IMG/VR virus record: IMGVR_UViG_3300046820_001050
Span: 1 to 64,000 of that record
DNA length: 64,000 nt
Source: a virus
Strand: one strand, 5' to 3'
Below the pieces are notes generated by a model. The model did not search any database, was not told where the DNA came from, and was given only the letters and a program-made list of their open reading frames with translations. How positions within the stretch are numbered: position 1 is the stretch's first letter; each line of letters opens with the position of its first letter. The translations under genes were made by a program, and so were the position numbers. This document shows positions 51,674-61,139 of this stretch, piece by piece.

Positions 51674-52676
51674 TTAGTTTTGCCTTGATTGATTCTTGCA
51701 AGTCAAGATCCTCTCTTACACGATTAACGAATGCTTCTTTACCCTGGACCTTTGACCCATCAGGAAGTATGTACCAAGCACCTGTGCGCTCCACGATGCC
51801 GTTTAGTTCTGCTGTAGTAACCAGATCACCAATGGTATCAAGACCAATATTGTCACCTCTAAAGTAAAAATCATACTCACCAGACTGGAACCCTGGAGAG
51901 GTTTTGGAGAACTGGAGTTCCCACTTAATAGTTCTACCAATTTTTTCTTCAATTAATTTATCTCCTACCTTGATCTTGCCCTTAATCGCTTGATTGTCTG
52001 ACTCTGAAGAAAAGAGTTTAACAATACATGAGGAATAAAACTTAGTAGCCTGACCACCAGAAGGCTGCTGGCTAGTATACATAGCATTAATATTATTACG
52101 AGACTGAGAAATGAGAACAAGCAAAGTTGGCTTAACTTTATTGTTTGCATAGTTAAGCATTTTCCATGCGTTACTAAAGTCACGGGATTCTGCTCCAATC
52201 TGTTTTGTATTTTCTAATGCTTTCATTTCATCTGTATCTTTTTCAAAATAAATTGCTGGAAGCATTGATGTAATAGAGTCTACCACAATTAGGTCAACGC
52301 CAGCGTTCATTAATCCAACACCTACATCCACCATGTCGCTAATAGTTCTTGCTTGCGAATAGATTAGTTTTTCTGGATCTACCCCAAGAGTTCTGGCCCA
52401 GTCTTCTGAGTATGACATCTCTGAGTCAATCCACGCACACAGTTTGCCATCTGCCTGTGCAAGAGCAATCATCTGAAGGCACATAGAAGACTTTGCAGAA
52501 GACTTAGAGCCCCAGATCAGTACCTGCCTTCCATAAGGAAGACCACCACCAAGAGCACGGTTTAATCCAAAACTAGGAGTAGGTTGGTATTCATAGTTAA
52601 CACCAACCCCACTACCCAATCTCTTTCTTAACTTAGGGTCTAACTGTGCTAATGCTTCTTCGATACTAACTGACAT
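51666..52676 (-). CDS. recA: RecA-like recombinase
   Basis: 336 aa; ATG 52676 has GGAGG 6 nt upst. Walker A is GSKSSAKSS (variant of GPESSGKTT), Walker B LIVVDSI, loop and filament segments follow (VLISQSRNNI, GGQATKFYSS). It pairs homologous DNA during replication-linked recombination. Most of the sequence is phage-type and diverged from bacterial RecA. Follows the polymerase gene with a 4-base-class overlap. Confidence 0.92.
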   Translation of the reverse strand: MSVSIEEALAQLDPKLRKRLGSGVGVNYEYQPTPSFGLNRALGGGLPYGRQVLIWGSKSSAKSSMCLQMIALAQADGKLCAWIDSEMSYSEDWARTLGVDPEKLIYSQARTISDMVDVGVGLMNAGVDLIVVDSITSMLPAIYFEKDTDEMKALENTKQIGAESRDFSNAWKMLNYANNKVKPTLLVLISQSRNNINAMYTSQQPSGGQATKFYSSCIVKLFSSESDNQAIKGKIKVGDKLIEEKIGRTIKWELQFSKTSPGFQSGEYDFYFRGDNIGLDTIGDLVTTAELNGIVERTGAWYILPDGSKVQGKEAFVNRVREDLDLQESIKAKLNG

Positions 52677-55600
52677 GTACATCCTCCAATGTTACTGTTC
52701 CGTCTTTAGTCTTGCCAAAATCAAACTTATAAGATTTGCCTTCTTCAATATGCATATACGCTTTTGCAAAAGATGTAGGAAATACTGTAATAGAATGTAG
52801 GTCTCTACTTGTATCTGCAAGTGTAAGTGATGCCATTTTCTTTCCAGTCTTTGTAATTCTTGGTTTAAAAGAAACTACAAACATTTCATCATCTTTATAT
52901 GGAAGTTGCTTATAACTTAAGAACTTCACAAGAGCATGGGATGATTCTTTTATCTCATCTGAAGGTATGAAAGAAACAATCCTGTTATCATTACACAGAA
53001 CCAGATAAGAGCGACCTGTCTCAATAGTTGTATTTTCATCATCAAATATACCGACACTGCCAGTTTTGTCCAAAATTTCAACTCGTGACCATCCTGTTCC
53101 TCGTTTAATAGATTTTACCATACCCATAAAAATGTATGATCCTTTTTCTTCAAAGTCTACAATATCTTGAATAAATGCATAGTAGTGAGAGGGAATAGTA
53201 ATATTAAACTCTGGAAGGTTTAAGTATTCATACAGGTTCTCTTTAATCTCCTGGTCATTTCTAGGATTGTCATTAAATGTTGCTGCACCAATGACCCTTA
53301 GTGCTTGTAGTGCACGACTGTTTACTCCGTTTCCTTTTGTAAAGGTAAACTCTTCAAGTTCTTTATATGAACTAAATGGTCGTGCTGATATATATCTTTC
53401 ACCAATTTTGTCAGATATAAACTTGATAGCGCTGAGTCCAAACCGAATACCTTTACCCTCAATCTTAAAATCAATATCCGAATCATTAATGTGAGGCAAC
53501 TTAATGCTAATGCCCATTCTCTTTGCTTCAATAAGATATTCAGTTCTTGCATCTTTATCCTTTTCGTTCTTTAGCACTGAGTACATAAACTCAAGTGGGT
53601 AATAATACTTTAGCCATGCTGTCCAATAGGATAGCGTTGAGTATGCTACTGCGTGAGATTTGTTAAATGAATACCCTGCGTGAGCCTCAAAGTCATGCCA
53701 TAGATCACGAGCAGCATTAGGAGCAATAAACTTAGATGCTCCCTCTACGAACTTCTCTTTAAACTGATCAAATTCTTTAGCATCCTTTTTCTTTCCAATG
53801 ATCTTTCTAACTTTATCTGCTTCCGACATGGACATACCGCCAAGGTGTACGCATGCTTGCATAACCTGTTCCTGGTAAAGAATACAGCCATAAGTGTCCT
53901 CCGTAAATTGTTTTAGTACTTGGTGTGTATAAGATATGTTTTGACGACCATGTTTACGATCAACATAGTCCTTTCCGATAGTGTTCATTGCACCTGGACG
54001 GACAAGAGCATTAGATGCTGCAAGTTCATTTAAATTCTTTACACCCATCTTAACAAGAAGGTTTGTATATGGTGCTGCTTCACACTGGAATACGCCCTTA
54101 GTGTATCCATCTGAAAGCATCTGATAAACATTTGCATCATCCATCTTGATTTTAAGAAGGTCAATCTTCTTGCCGTCTCTTTCTTTAATAATATCAATTG
54201 TGTTCTTGAGAACAGACAATGTTTTCAGTCCCAAAGCATCAATCTTGATTAGACCAATTCTTTCAGCCTCTTCCATGTCAACACCAACTACTGGAATTCT
54301 TTCGTCAGATCCAGTAGACGATCTTGTTTCAAGTGGTGCATATCTAAAGATTGGTTCCTTTGCAGTCACAACACCTGCTGCGTGGATACCTGTACCACGG
54401 ATACGACCACGAAGTTGTTCTCCGTAAATCTCTACCTCTGGATACTTCTCACGAAACTCTCTTGTTGATTTAGATGTGCAGAAATCATCCCATGTATCTA
54501 CGGTTTTTAACACCTTATTTACATCTGATAGAGGAATATTTAATACTCGTGCAACATCTCTAACAATTCCCTTGCCTGTAAACTCAAGAAAGGTAGCGAT
54601 AGATGCAACATGTCTATACTGTCTAACAAGATAGTCTTTTACTTCTTCACGACGAGTATCCTGAATGTCTGTGTCAATATCTGGAAAGTCATTACGCTCT
54701 GGATTAATAAAGCGAAAGAACAAAAGGTTGTGCTCAATAGGATCAATGTCTGTAATCTTTAGTGCATAACAAACAAGAGAGCCAGCAGATGATCCACGAC
54801 CAGGACCAACCATGATCTCTTCTTTCTTAGCCCAGTTGATCATGTTACTCACAACAAGGAAGTATGGAGCAAACTTCTTATCTTTAATGATCTTTAACTC
54901 TTCTTCAAGTCTATCAAGATACTCTTGATTTTCTGACAAACCTCGCTCTGCCAAACCTTCCAATGCAGCCTTTGCAAGTTCCTTGTCAGGACTCTTATAC
55001 TGTACTGGTAAAAGGTTTAATCCTTCTTGAATGCCATAGTCTCCTACTGTCTCTGCTAATAGGAGTGTGTTTGAATATATGTCAGGTCGATCAATACCCT
55101 GCGCTTCCATGGCTGCTTTAATCTCTTCATATGAGAGCAGGTGTATGTCAAACTTGTTAAATGTAATCTGACGGTCTTCGCCATAAAGGTAGTCAAGGCG
55201 TTCCATCATGCTGCCCTTTTTCTTTGACTTTTCATATGTTGCATCTTTTACGAACTTGCCGTGTGTGTTCATGAGCAACTTAAACTCTTGAACTTCTTTT
55301 TGTGATGGATCAACATGGTGGCAGTCTGGTGTAACAATAACTTTAATACCAAACTCGTCTGCTAGTTCTATCAGATACTTATTAATGTGTGCTTCATTAT
55401 GAGGCATAACTTCAACGTAGTAGTCATCTCCAAAGCGTTCCTTGAACCAAGTTAAATACTTCTTGGCAAGAGCAAACTCTTCTTCTTCTAATGCTTTTAC
55501 AAGTACGCTACTTGGGCAAGCAGAGGATACGATAATCCCCTCTTTATACTTTTCTAGTATAGTAAAATCAAATCGTGGCTTCTTAAAGAAACCATCTGTC

Positions 55601-55941
55601 CAGGATAGTTCACTAATCTTGTTAAGGTTTTCTAAACCAATTTGATTCTTGGCTAGAAGGATAATGTGATTATAGACAAGATCTTGCTGACCTTCTCTTT
55701 CAGACTTATCTCGTGTGTCAGATATGTCTGCACACATGTATCCTTCTAGACCTAGAATTGGCTTAATGCCCTTTGCTTTTGCAATACGGTGCAGTTCCCT
55801 ATGCCCAGATAAAGTACCGTGGTCAGTGATGGCAATTGCTGGCATCCCTAACTCAACTGCACGGTCAACGTATTCTTCTGGAGTAGCAATCCCATCAAAT
55901 AAACTAAAATGGGTATGGACATGTAAGCCGACGTAGTTCAT
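52666..55941 (-). CDS. dnaE: DNA polymerase III alpha subunit (DnaE-type)
   Basis: 1091 aa; ATG 55941 (MNYVGLHVHTHFSLFDG) is selected since earlier in-frame ATGs overlap the SSB gene. PHP domain at residues 1-280 (HVHTHFS, TDHGTLSG), catalytic DFPDIDTDIQDTRREEV in the palm, GGMSMSEADKVRK and an OB-like C-terminal part (FMGMVKSIKRGTGWS). It is slightly shorter than bacterial DnaE. No separate proofreading exonuclease is visible in the window. Replicates the phage genome. Confidence 0.94.
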   Translation of the reverse strand: MNYVGLHVHTHFSLFDGIATPEEYVDRAVELGMPAIAITDHGTLSGHRELHRIAKAKGIKPILGLEGYMCADISDTRDKSEREGQQDLVYNHIILLAKNQIGLENLNKISELSWTDGFFKKPRFDFTILEKYKEGIIVSSACPSSVLVKALEEEEFALAKKYLTWFKERFGDDYYVEVMPHNEAHINKYLIELADEFGIKVIVTPDCHHVDPSQKEVQEFKLLMNTHGKFVKDATYEKSKKKGSMMERLDYLYGEDRQITFNKFDIHLLSYEEIKAAMEAQGIDRPDIYSNTLLLAETVGDYGIQEGLNLLPVQYKSPDKELAKAALEGLAERGLSENQEYLDRLEEELKIIKDKKFAPYFLVVSNMINWAKKEEIMVGPGRGSSAGSLVCYALKITDIDPIEHNLLFFRFINPERNDFPDIDTDIQDTRREEVKDYLVRQYRHVASIATFLEFTGKGIVRDVARVLNIPLSDVNKVLKTVDTWDDFCTSKSTREFREKYPEVEIYGEQLRGRIRGTGIHAAGVVTAKEPIFRYAPLETRSSTGSDERIPVVGVDMEEAERIGLIKIDALGLKTLSVLKNTIDIIKERDGKKIDLLKIKMDDANVYQMLSDGYTKGVFQCEAAPYTNLLVKMGVKNLNELAASNALVRPGAMNTIGKDYVDRKHGRQNISYTHQVLKQFTEDTYGCILYQEQVMQACVHLGGMSMSEADKVRKIIGKKKDAKEFDQFKEKFVEGASKFIAPNAARDLWHDFEAHAGYSFNKSHAVAYSTLSYWTAWLKYYYPLEFMYSVLKNEKDKDARTEYLIEAKRMGISIKLPHINDSDIDFKIEGKGIRFGLSAIKFISDKIGERYISARPFSSYKELEEFTFTKGNGVNSRALQALRVIGAATFNDNPRNDQEIKENLYEYLNLPEFNITIPSHYYAFIQDIVDFEEKGSYIFMGMVKSIKRGTGWSRVEILDKTGSVGIFDDENTTIETGRSYLVLCNDNRIVSFIPSDEIKESSHALVKFLSYKQLPYKDDEMFVVSFKPRITKTGKKMASLTLADTSRDLHSITVFPTSFAKAYMHIEEGKSYKFDFGKTKDGTVTLEDVHVS

Positions 55942-55942
55942 A

Positions 55943-56596
55943 TTACCAATCAGCGTTAGTTGCTGAAGTGGCAGATGGGCCATCAAAGCCCAAGTAGAAC
56001 GCTTCTTGTTCTGCGTAAGGAACCTTGCGTAGTGCAGACTCTAGTGGGTAAGGCTTAATCTCTCCCCAGTTGAATGGCTCCTTGTCTGGTGCAGATGGAA
56101 TCAATGTGTAATTGGTTTCAGTTCCCTGTCCGTTACGCTTTAACTTCCACTGTACATTTGAGATGCTTCCTGTTTCAAGAGCATACTCACGAATTGTGTT
56201 GAATGATGATTGCTTACTGATACCCATTGACCAGATTGCAACATATGGTGCTTCGATGCCGTCGTCTACAAGAACGTTGCAGTAGAAACGAAGACGTGCT
56301 CTCCAGCCAGCCTTTGGATCCTTGCGGTGCATCTCTTCAGCCCAGTCACGACCTTCTGTATCCATTGTATCTACAGCCTTACGCTTGTAGTCCTTTGGGT
56401 TTGTATGTTCTGATACAACAATTGCTAGTCCACGCTCTGCGTTATAGTTTGCTGAATCTTCATCGAGTTCTTCTAAGAACCTAATCTTTACTGATTGTCC
56501 ATCGGCAAGTTTTAACCACTTAACCTTTGGGCCATCTCCACCCTTTGGGCCATCTAGTACTGGACCCATTTCCTTTATTCCTCTTAGTATTGCCAT
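55943..56596 (-). CDS. single-stranded DNA-binding protein
   Basis: 217 aa, gp32-like OB-fold protein of actinophages. KWLKLADGQSVKIRFLEEL begins the OB fold; RARLRFYCNVLVDDG and WSMGISKQSSFNTI follow, with an acidic C-terminal tail in the usual place for partner binding (DGPSATSATNADW). One bp gap to the polymerase gene. Confidence 0.8.
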   Translation of the reverse strand: MAILRGIKEMGPVLDGPKGGDGPKVKWLKLADGQSVKIRFLEELDEDSANYNAERGLAIVVSEHTNPKDYKRKAVDTMDTEGRDWAEEMHRKDPKAGWRARLRFYCNVLVDDGIEAPYVAIWSMGISKQSSFNTIREYALETGSISNVQWKLKRNGQGTETNYTLIPSAPDKEPFNWGEIKPYPLESALRKVPYAEQEAFYLGFDGPSATSATNADW

Positions 56597-56621
56597 GTGT
56601 TTTCTCCTTTGTGTTGTTATG

Positions 56622-57566
56622 TTAGTTTAGCATAGACTGTATTGATTTGTCAAACTGGAAGTCCAGTTCTTGAATTGACTTATCGTCCATGTCGCCTATA
56701 TCTTTGTATTGTTTATTTAGTTGTATTACAGATACACGAGAACCAAGTTTTTCAACTATCTTAGTTTTCATATTTCCACCTGCTTCATCGTTGTCTGCAA
56801 TAACAATTATATCATTAAAGTACTTCTGAAGCAATTCTATTTGTATATTTGATACATTGGACCCAAGTGTTGCTACTGCAGCGAAACCACACTGGTCAAG
56901 CCTGATAGCATCAAATGATGACTCTACAACGTATACCTTGCCATAACTTTTTACTCTATGCAAATTAAACAGTGTTTTTGATTTTGGTAAGCCTGGAGTA
57001 TTCTTAAATTCTTTTCCTTCAATTGATCTTCCAACAAATCCAATTGGCAAACCTTCTGGGCTATGAACTGGAACTGTAACCATGTCTTGCTTGTCTGAGT
57101 ATCCCAAAGAAAACTTTGATGCAGAAGTCTTTGTTATTTTTCTATAATTAAAATAATCTTTTGCTCTATCAGATGAAAGAAGATTATTGTGCAAGCGCTT
57201 AAGAACTAATTCATCAAACATTGCAAACTCAGGCTTCTGATAAAGAGCCTTATCGATATCTGTTTCAATGCTTGTTTCTGTTTCTTTACTTTTGATAAAT
57301 CTTGCAGCCTCAAAGTAGGTCCTGTTAGACATATGCATAACAAATTCAATAAATCCAGTTACGTGATGACATGCAAAACAAAAAAATGTTCCGTTATTCT
57401 TATCTATTTCTCCTGCTGGGGTTCTGTTGTTATTGTGATATGGACAAAAAATAATATAGTCTGAGTCGACCTCAGACTCAATAGTTACACCTGTTCCTGT
57501 GAGAACTCTTTTGATTTGCTCTTTTGTGTATACACTACTTTGCTTCCGTCTATTCCTGCTATCCAT
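56622..57566 (-). CDS. dnaG: DnaG-type DNA primase
   Basis: 314 aa. The zinc finger FCPYHNNNRTP and FFCFACHHV lies at residues 40-75; the TOPRIM fold shows VVESSFDAI and IADNDEAGG. It lacks a helicase-binding domain and is much shorter than bacterial DnaG. Synthesises primers for lagging-strand DNA synthesis; lies in a gene string with helicase. Confidence 0.92.
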   Translation of the reverse strand: MDSRNRRKQSSVYTKEQIKRVLTGTGVTIESEVDSDYIIFCPYHNNNRTPAGEIDKNNGTFFCFACHHVTGFIEFVMHMSNRTYFEAARFIKSKETETSIETDIDKALYQKPEFAMFDELVLKRLHNNLLSSDRAKDYFNYRKITKTSASKFSLGYSDKQDMVTVPVHSPEGLPIGFVGRSIEGKEFKNTPGLPKSKTLFNLHRVKSYGKVYVVESSFDAIRLDQCGFAAVATLGSNVSNIQIELLQKYFNDIIVIADNDEAGGNMKTKIVEKLGSRVSVIQLNKQYKDIGDMDDKSIQELDFQFDKSIQSMLN

Positions 57567-57811
57567 TCGCTTTGTTTTCTCCCCGTATATGTTCCGTGTA
57601 CTGTTAATTCAAATTCAAAATATTTTTTCTTATGGTTATAGTCTAATGTAAAATCTGGGTCTATATCAAGTCTTGGCACATATCCAGACAGGCGCATCTC
57701 AGACTCAAGTAGTCTGATATATTCCTGCTTAAGCCTGCCAAGTGCTGATTCATCATGAATGACTCCACTCAAGTTGAACTTCTTGATAGGCTTGTGGTGA
57801 TAGTTTGCCAT
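57485..57811 (-). CDS. hypothetical 108-aa protein
   Basis: Overlaps the primase gene by 82 bases. Basic N-terminus and a beta region (KKYFEFELTVHGTYTG). Recurrent between helicase and primase in actinophages, so perhaps a replication accessory factor. Unknown. Confidence 0.65.
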   Translation of the reverse strand: MANYHHKPIKKFNLSGVIHDESALGRLKQEYIRLLESEMRLSGYVPRLDIDPDFTLDYNHKKKYFEFELTVHGTYTGRKQSEWIAGIDGSKVVYTQKSKSKEFSQEQV

Positions 57812-57825
57812 GTAACATATTATAC

Positions 57826-59046
57826 CTACTTATCTTCATAGTCTTTATATCTGTAGTATCCCTTGTCAAAATCGACCTGCACAAGGAAATCTCCCATAAA
57901 TCCATTACGGTTCTTTCTAAATGCACACTCAATGATGTCGCTATTAGAGGCTCTTCCCAAAGCAATAACCCAGTCAGCATCATAGGCAATTTGTCTTGAC
58001 CAAGCAGTCTGTCCAAGTGTTGGTACTCCGCTTAGGTCATTAACATCATCTGGTGTAGCAGATGAGATAGCAATAATAGGAACTTCTTCACCAATAGCCA
58101 TAAGTTTAAGTTCTCGTGAAAGGTTCTTCATTCTTACCGTTTCATTATCTGACTTCTGATTAGGAGCCATCAACTGTAGGTAGTCTACAATTACAAAGTC
58201 TGGCTTATACTGATCAATCTTTCCACGAAGGACAGATGGGTTGATTTCTCCACCTTGATCATTTGAGATGATGTGAAACTCTGGCTTGCCCTTTAGATGT
58301 CTTTCATGCCATGCCTTAAGTGTGTCTAACTCAACATCTCCGTTAGATAGTTTTCTATGTGACCAAAGACCTTCTCCCATAATTGTGAATACACGATTAC
58401 GAACTTCTGTTTCAGACATCTCAAGCGAGATTACGAGTGGTGTCTTTCCCTGCTTCCAAGCCTGTACAGCGAAGTATAGAGCCATCCATGACTTTCCTAT
58501 ACCTGGATATGCTAAGAAAACTCCTAACTGCCCTGGCATAATTCCAGATGGAAGATAGTTATCAAACCCTGGAAGATTAGTTTTAATGCCAACATGTCCT
58601 GCTGCTTGCTGAATCTTTAAGTTTTCAAAGTATGCAATTGCAGATTCAAGGTCTGTAACATCGATGTCTCGGATTGCAGAAGTGTTTTTCTTTAACTCTG
58701 ATGTTTGTGTAATTAAATCATTTAATGCAACATTGCCCTGATTATTCTGAACATTGGTTGCTGCTGATCTTAGAATATCTTTAAGGCTATCATTTAGATA
58801 TTCTCCCTGTAACTCTTCAAGGTGATGCTTTGTTGCACCGACATTATCTATTGGAGAAAAATCTCTAAACTTTTCTGTTACAAGTTCTGCAGGAGGAAGA
58901 GACTTATTATTTTCAAAGTAAAGCCTAATGAAGTTCCAGATATCTCCGTGTGTTCTAAGAAGGTTATCTACATTTGCCTGTAAAAGAACATGGATCTGCT
59001 TATCCTGAAGAACTGCAGTAATTAGTTTGGACTCTGTATTATTCAC
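57826..59046 (-). CDS. dnaB: DnaB-type replicative helicase
   Basis: 406 aa. Walker A AYPGIGKSW (residue about 181), Walker B FVIVDYLQLM, and arginine-finger region near GQTAWSRQIA. The N-terminal 130 residues are a shortened DnaB-like collar. It unwinds DNA ahead of the fork and partners with the primase gene next to it. Confidence 0.93.
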   Translation of the reverse strand: MNNTESKLITAVLQDKQIHVLLQANVDNLLRTHGDIWNFIRLYFENNKSLPPAELVTEKFRDFSPIDNVGATKHHLEELQGEYLNDSLKDILRSAATNVQNNQGNVALNDLITQTSELKKNTSAIRDIDVTDLESAIAYFENLKIQQAAGHVGIKTNLPGFDNYLPSGIMPGQLGVFLAYPGIGKSWMALYFAVQAWKQGKTPLVISLEMSETEVRNRVFTIMGEGLWSHRKLSNGDVELDTLKAWHERHLKGKPEFHIISNDQGGEINPSVLRGKIDQYKPDFVIVDYLQLMAPNQKSDNETVRMKNLSRELKLMAIGEEVPIIAISSATPDDVNDLSGVPTLGQTAWSRQIAYDADWVIALGRASNSDIIECAFRKNRNGFMGDFLVQVDFDKGYYRYKDYEDK

Positions 59047-59347
59047 TTAGCCACTCCTTAGCCATTCTTCTACGCTCTGCTCTCTCTTCGTCGTCTCTTT
59101 TTTTATCTTTTTGTGCCTGCAATATTTTTTCTGCGTTGTATGCAAAGTAGTTCCATGATGGATTCTCTGAAACCTTAAAGTAATACTCAAGTATATCGTA
59201 ACAGCCAGATAGTCCGTATGACTCTACAAGGCCATCAGAGGCCCACTGCTCTACGTTTAGATTCAGAGATGGCTTTGATTCGTACCTTGCGGTATGATAC
59301 TTACTGTATCTTGAAAGCAAAGCCATACGGTCTTTGCGTTCAGCCAT
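59039..59347 (-). CDS. hypothetical 102-aa protein
   Basis: Basic at both ends, with a helical C-terminus (KDKKRDDEERAERRRM). Overlaps the helicase gene by 8 bases; may be a helicase loader or partner, but no motif proves this. Confidence 0.65.
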   Translation of the reverse strand: MAERKDRMALLSRYSKYHTARYESKPSLNLNVEQWASDGLVESYGLSGCYDILEYYFKVSENPSWNYFAYNAEKILQAQKDKKRDDEERAERRRMAKEWLSE

Positions 59348-59553
59348 TACTCGTTGATTTCAGACTTTGCTTCGTTAATCTTTTCAGTTAACTTGTCTTC
59401 AACAAACTTATAGACTCGCTCAAATGCTTGGTCTGGGCTTTCACCATTCCGTCTTGAGTCAACAACTCCAAGGTCAAGTCTTAGTGATTGAAAATTGCCA
59501 AGGTTAAGTGTATATCCTAATGTAACAGATATCTTTGTGTCTTCGTTTTCCAT
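59347..59553 (-). CDS. 68-aa phage protein
   Basis: The start is placed at ATG 59553 (MENEDTKISVTLGYTL), which has AAAGG 6 nt upstream. SVTLGYTLNLGNFQSLRLDLGV and a following helix are conserved in actinophages. Overlaps the next gene by 1 base. Unknown. Confidence 0.7.
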   Translation of the reverse strand: MENEDTKISVTLGYTLNLGNFQSLRLDLGVVDSRRNGESPDQAFERVYKFVEDKLTEKINEAKSEINE

Positions 59554-59566
59554 TTCATACCTTTCG

Positions 59567-60109
59567 TTAAATAGATTCAGACCAGATTGGAATGAATCGA
59601 CCATCTTCAGTTCTCGTATATGTAAGTATACCATCGCCCATTCTTCGTGTCAACTCTTGTTTGCTGGGCGTAATATCATTTGTAATTAAATTATCTTTTC
59701 TTGGTCTACCAATATGGTACGTAGCAAGTATATCACGAATCTCTCTTACTTGCGATTCTGAGTAATATGATCTTACTTGGAAGCCTCTTGCTCCACCTTT
59801 TTGAGATCCCATTGGGAAAGGAATAACTCCTCGTCTCATTAGTGATGGCATATATTTTTTATGACGATTAACTAAATCAGCAGTCTCTCTAACCGTGTAT
59901 GCTCTTTCACGTTTCTTTTTAAAATCAGAAATTAAACAACTTTCAATTTGATCTTTAGTGATATTATAAACAGACATAATTCCATTAGACTTATTGAGAT
60001 GATGTATTCTTACTAAGTCTCCATTTAAGAACCAAACCTTTTTATTCCCTGGAATTACAGGGAGGACATTGTAGCCTTCGCTCTCAATACTTCCCTTTTT
60101 AACAGCCAT
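59567..60109 (-). CDS. MerR-like DNA-binding protein
   Basis: 180 aa. A winged helix region YTVRETADLVNRHKKYMPSLMRRG and QVRSYYSESQVREIRDIL resembles MerR/excisionase-type domains; the N-terminal 60 residues are beta-rich. Probable phage regulator or nucleoid-binding protein. Overlaps the upstream zinc-ribbon gene by 55 bases. Confidence 0.65.
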   Translation of the reverse strand: MAVKKGSIESEGYNVLPVIPGNKKVWFLNGDLVRIHHLNKSNGIMSVYNITKDQIESCLISDFKKKRERAYTVRETADLVNRHKKYMPSLMRRGVIPFPMGSQKGGARGFQVRSYYSESQVREIRDILATYHIGRPRKDNLITNDITPSKQELTRRMGDGILTYTRTEDGRFIPIWSESI

Positions 60110-60246
60110 GACCCCTCCGTAGAACTTTCTGGTGGGTTATAAAAGTTTCGTGATCCACAAGACATGCAGTATGTTTCAAGGTGGCCGACTGTGCTGTATT
60201 GTCTATCAAGAAACATTCTCCCTTTGCATTTTATACACGTTAGCAT
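60055..60246 (-). CDS. zinc-ribbon protein, 63 aa
   Basis: LTCIKCKGRMF and YCMSCGSRNFYNP form a C-x2-C/C-x2-C ribbon; the last 15 residues are basic. ATG 60246 overlaps the stop of the upstream structural gene (TAATG). Common in actinophages; role unknown. Confidence 0.7.
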   Translation of the reverse strand: MLTCIKCKGRMFLDRQYSTVGHLETYCMSCGSRNFYNPPESSTEGSWLLKREVLRAKATMSSL

Positions 60247-60689
60247 TAGTTTGGTACGCCAATGATAATAAGATTAACATCAACAGACACATCTCCAGAG
60301 GTGTTAAATCTAACGACCCCTTCAAGACCTGAAGTTGTTACGCTCTTAAGAACAACCGTTACATTTTTACCAGCAACTGTGTTTCCAGTATTAATTGGTG
60401 TGGCTGTTGCAATTGGGGAGTACTTAAACTCTCCTGGGAAAGAATATGTAAAGGATTTTTCCTCACCTGCTGTTATAGTCCCGCTATTAACAACACGAAC
60501 ATATCCACCAATTACTCTTGCCTCTGTTGCTTTAATGTTTTGCTTACCAGCGTTAGGAGTGTCTATAGAAGTATACTTATAGGTTGATGGAGATATTGCT
60601 GTTGACAATTCATTGACTGCCTGGGCCAACTGAGAAATATAAGTAACATCTAAAGGTTGTCCTCTTTCGGGTAAAGGTATTTTTGCCAT
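60246..60689 (-). CDS. virion structural protein, 147 aa
   Basis: Beta-rich, Ser/Thr-rich protein, beginning MAKIPLPERGQPLDVTYISQL and with repeated strands (RVIGGYVRVVNSGTIT, VSVDVNLIIIGVPN). Follows the tail gene block, so likely a small tail or tip protein. No family recognised. Confidence 0.65.
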   Translation of the reverse strand: MAKIPLPERGQPLDVTYISQLAQAVNELSTAISPSTYKYTSIDTPNAGKQNIKATEARVIGGYVRVVNSGTITAGEEKSFTYSFPGEFKYSPIATATPINTGNTVAGKNVTVVLKSVTTSGLEGVVRFNTSGDVSVDVNLIIIGVPN

Positions 60690-60707
60690 GGTTATATAAT
60701 TATACCA

Positions 60708-61139
60708 CTAAACCGCTATTGGCGATGAGGTAAATAATGCAGCCCCAGAGAAATATTGCTTAGGATATGTTGGAAGTTGCACAGCAACACGCAGAGTTGA
60801 GACTGAATCTGCAATCAAGGTTGAAAACTGGGTTGATGATGAACTTGATATGTATGCCCAATCAGCACTATCTAATTTAAAATAAATATCATATTGCTTA
60901 ATTGCTGAGCCTGTAGGCTGCTTCCAAACCATATTTACTACATTTGCAGTTACCGTTACAGAACATTCTAATTGCTCTGGAGATGGATTTGATACATAAT
61001 AATATGGCGACCAATGAGAGGATCTGTTCTTGTCTTCTGAGATTATTCTATATCTTACAGAGTGCTTCTGTGTGGTTCCATTAAATGCTGGAAGATCTTC
61101 CTTTTTGATAACTACCTTTTTTATTTGTGAGTCTGCCAC
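60708..61139 (-). CDS. minor tail protein, FN3-like
   Basis: 143 aa. RYRIISEDKNRSSHWSPYYYV and ANVVNMVWKQPTGSAIKQYDIY match fibronectin type III-like virion proteins from actinophages. The stop of the upstream gene overlaps its start by 1 base. Confidence 0.7.
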   Translation of the reverse strand: MADSQIKKVVIKKEDLPAFNGTTQKHSVRYRIISEDKNRSSHWSPYYYVSNPSPEQLECSVTVTANVVNMVWKQPTGSAIKQYDIYFKLDSADWAYISSSSSTQFSTLIADSVSTLRVAVQLPTYPKQYFSGAALFTSSPIAV

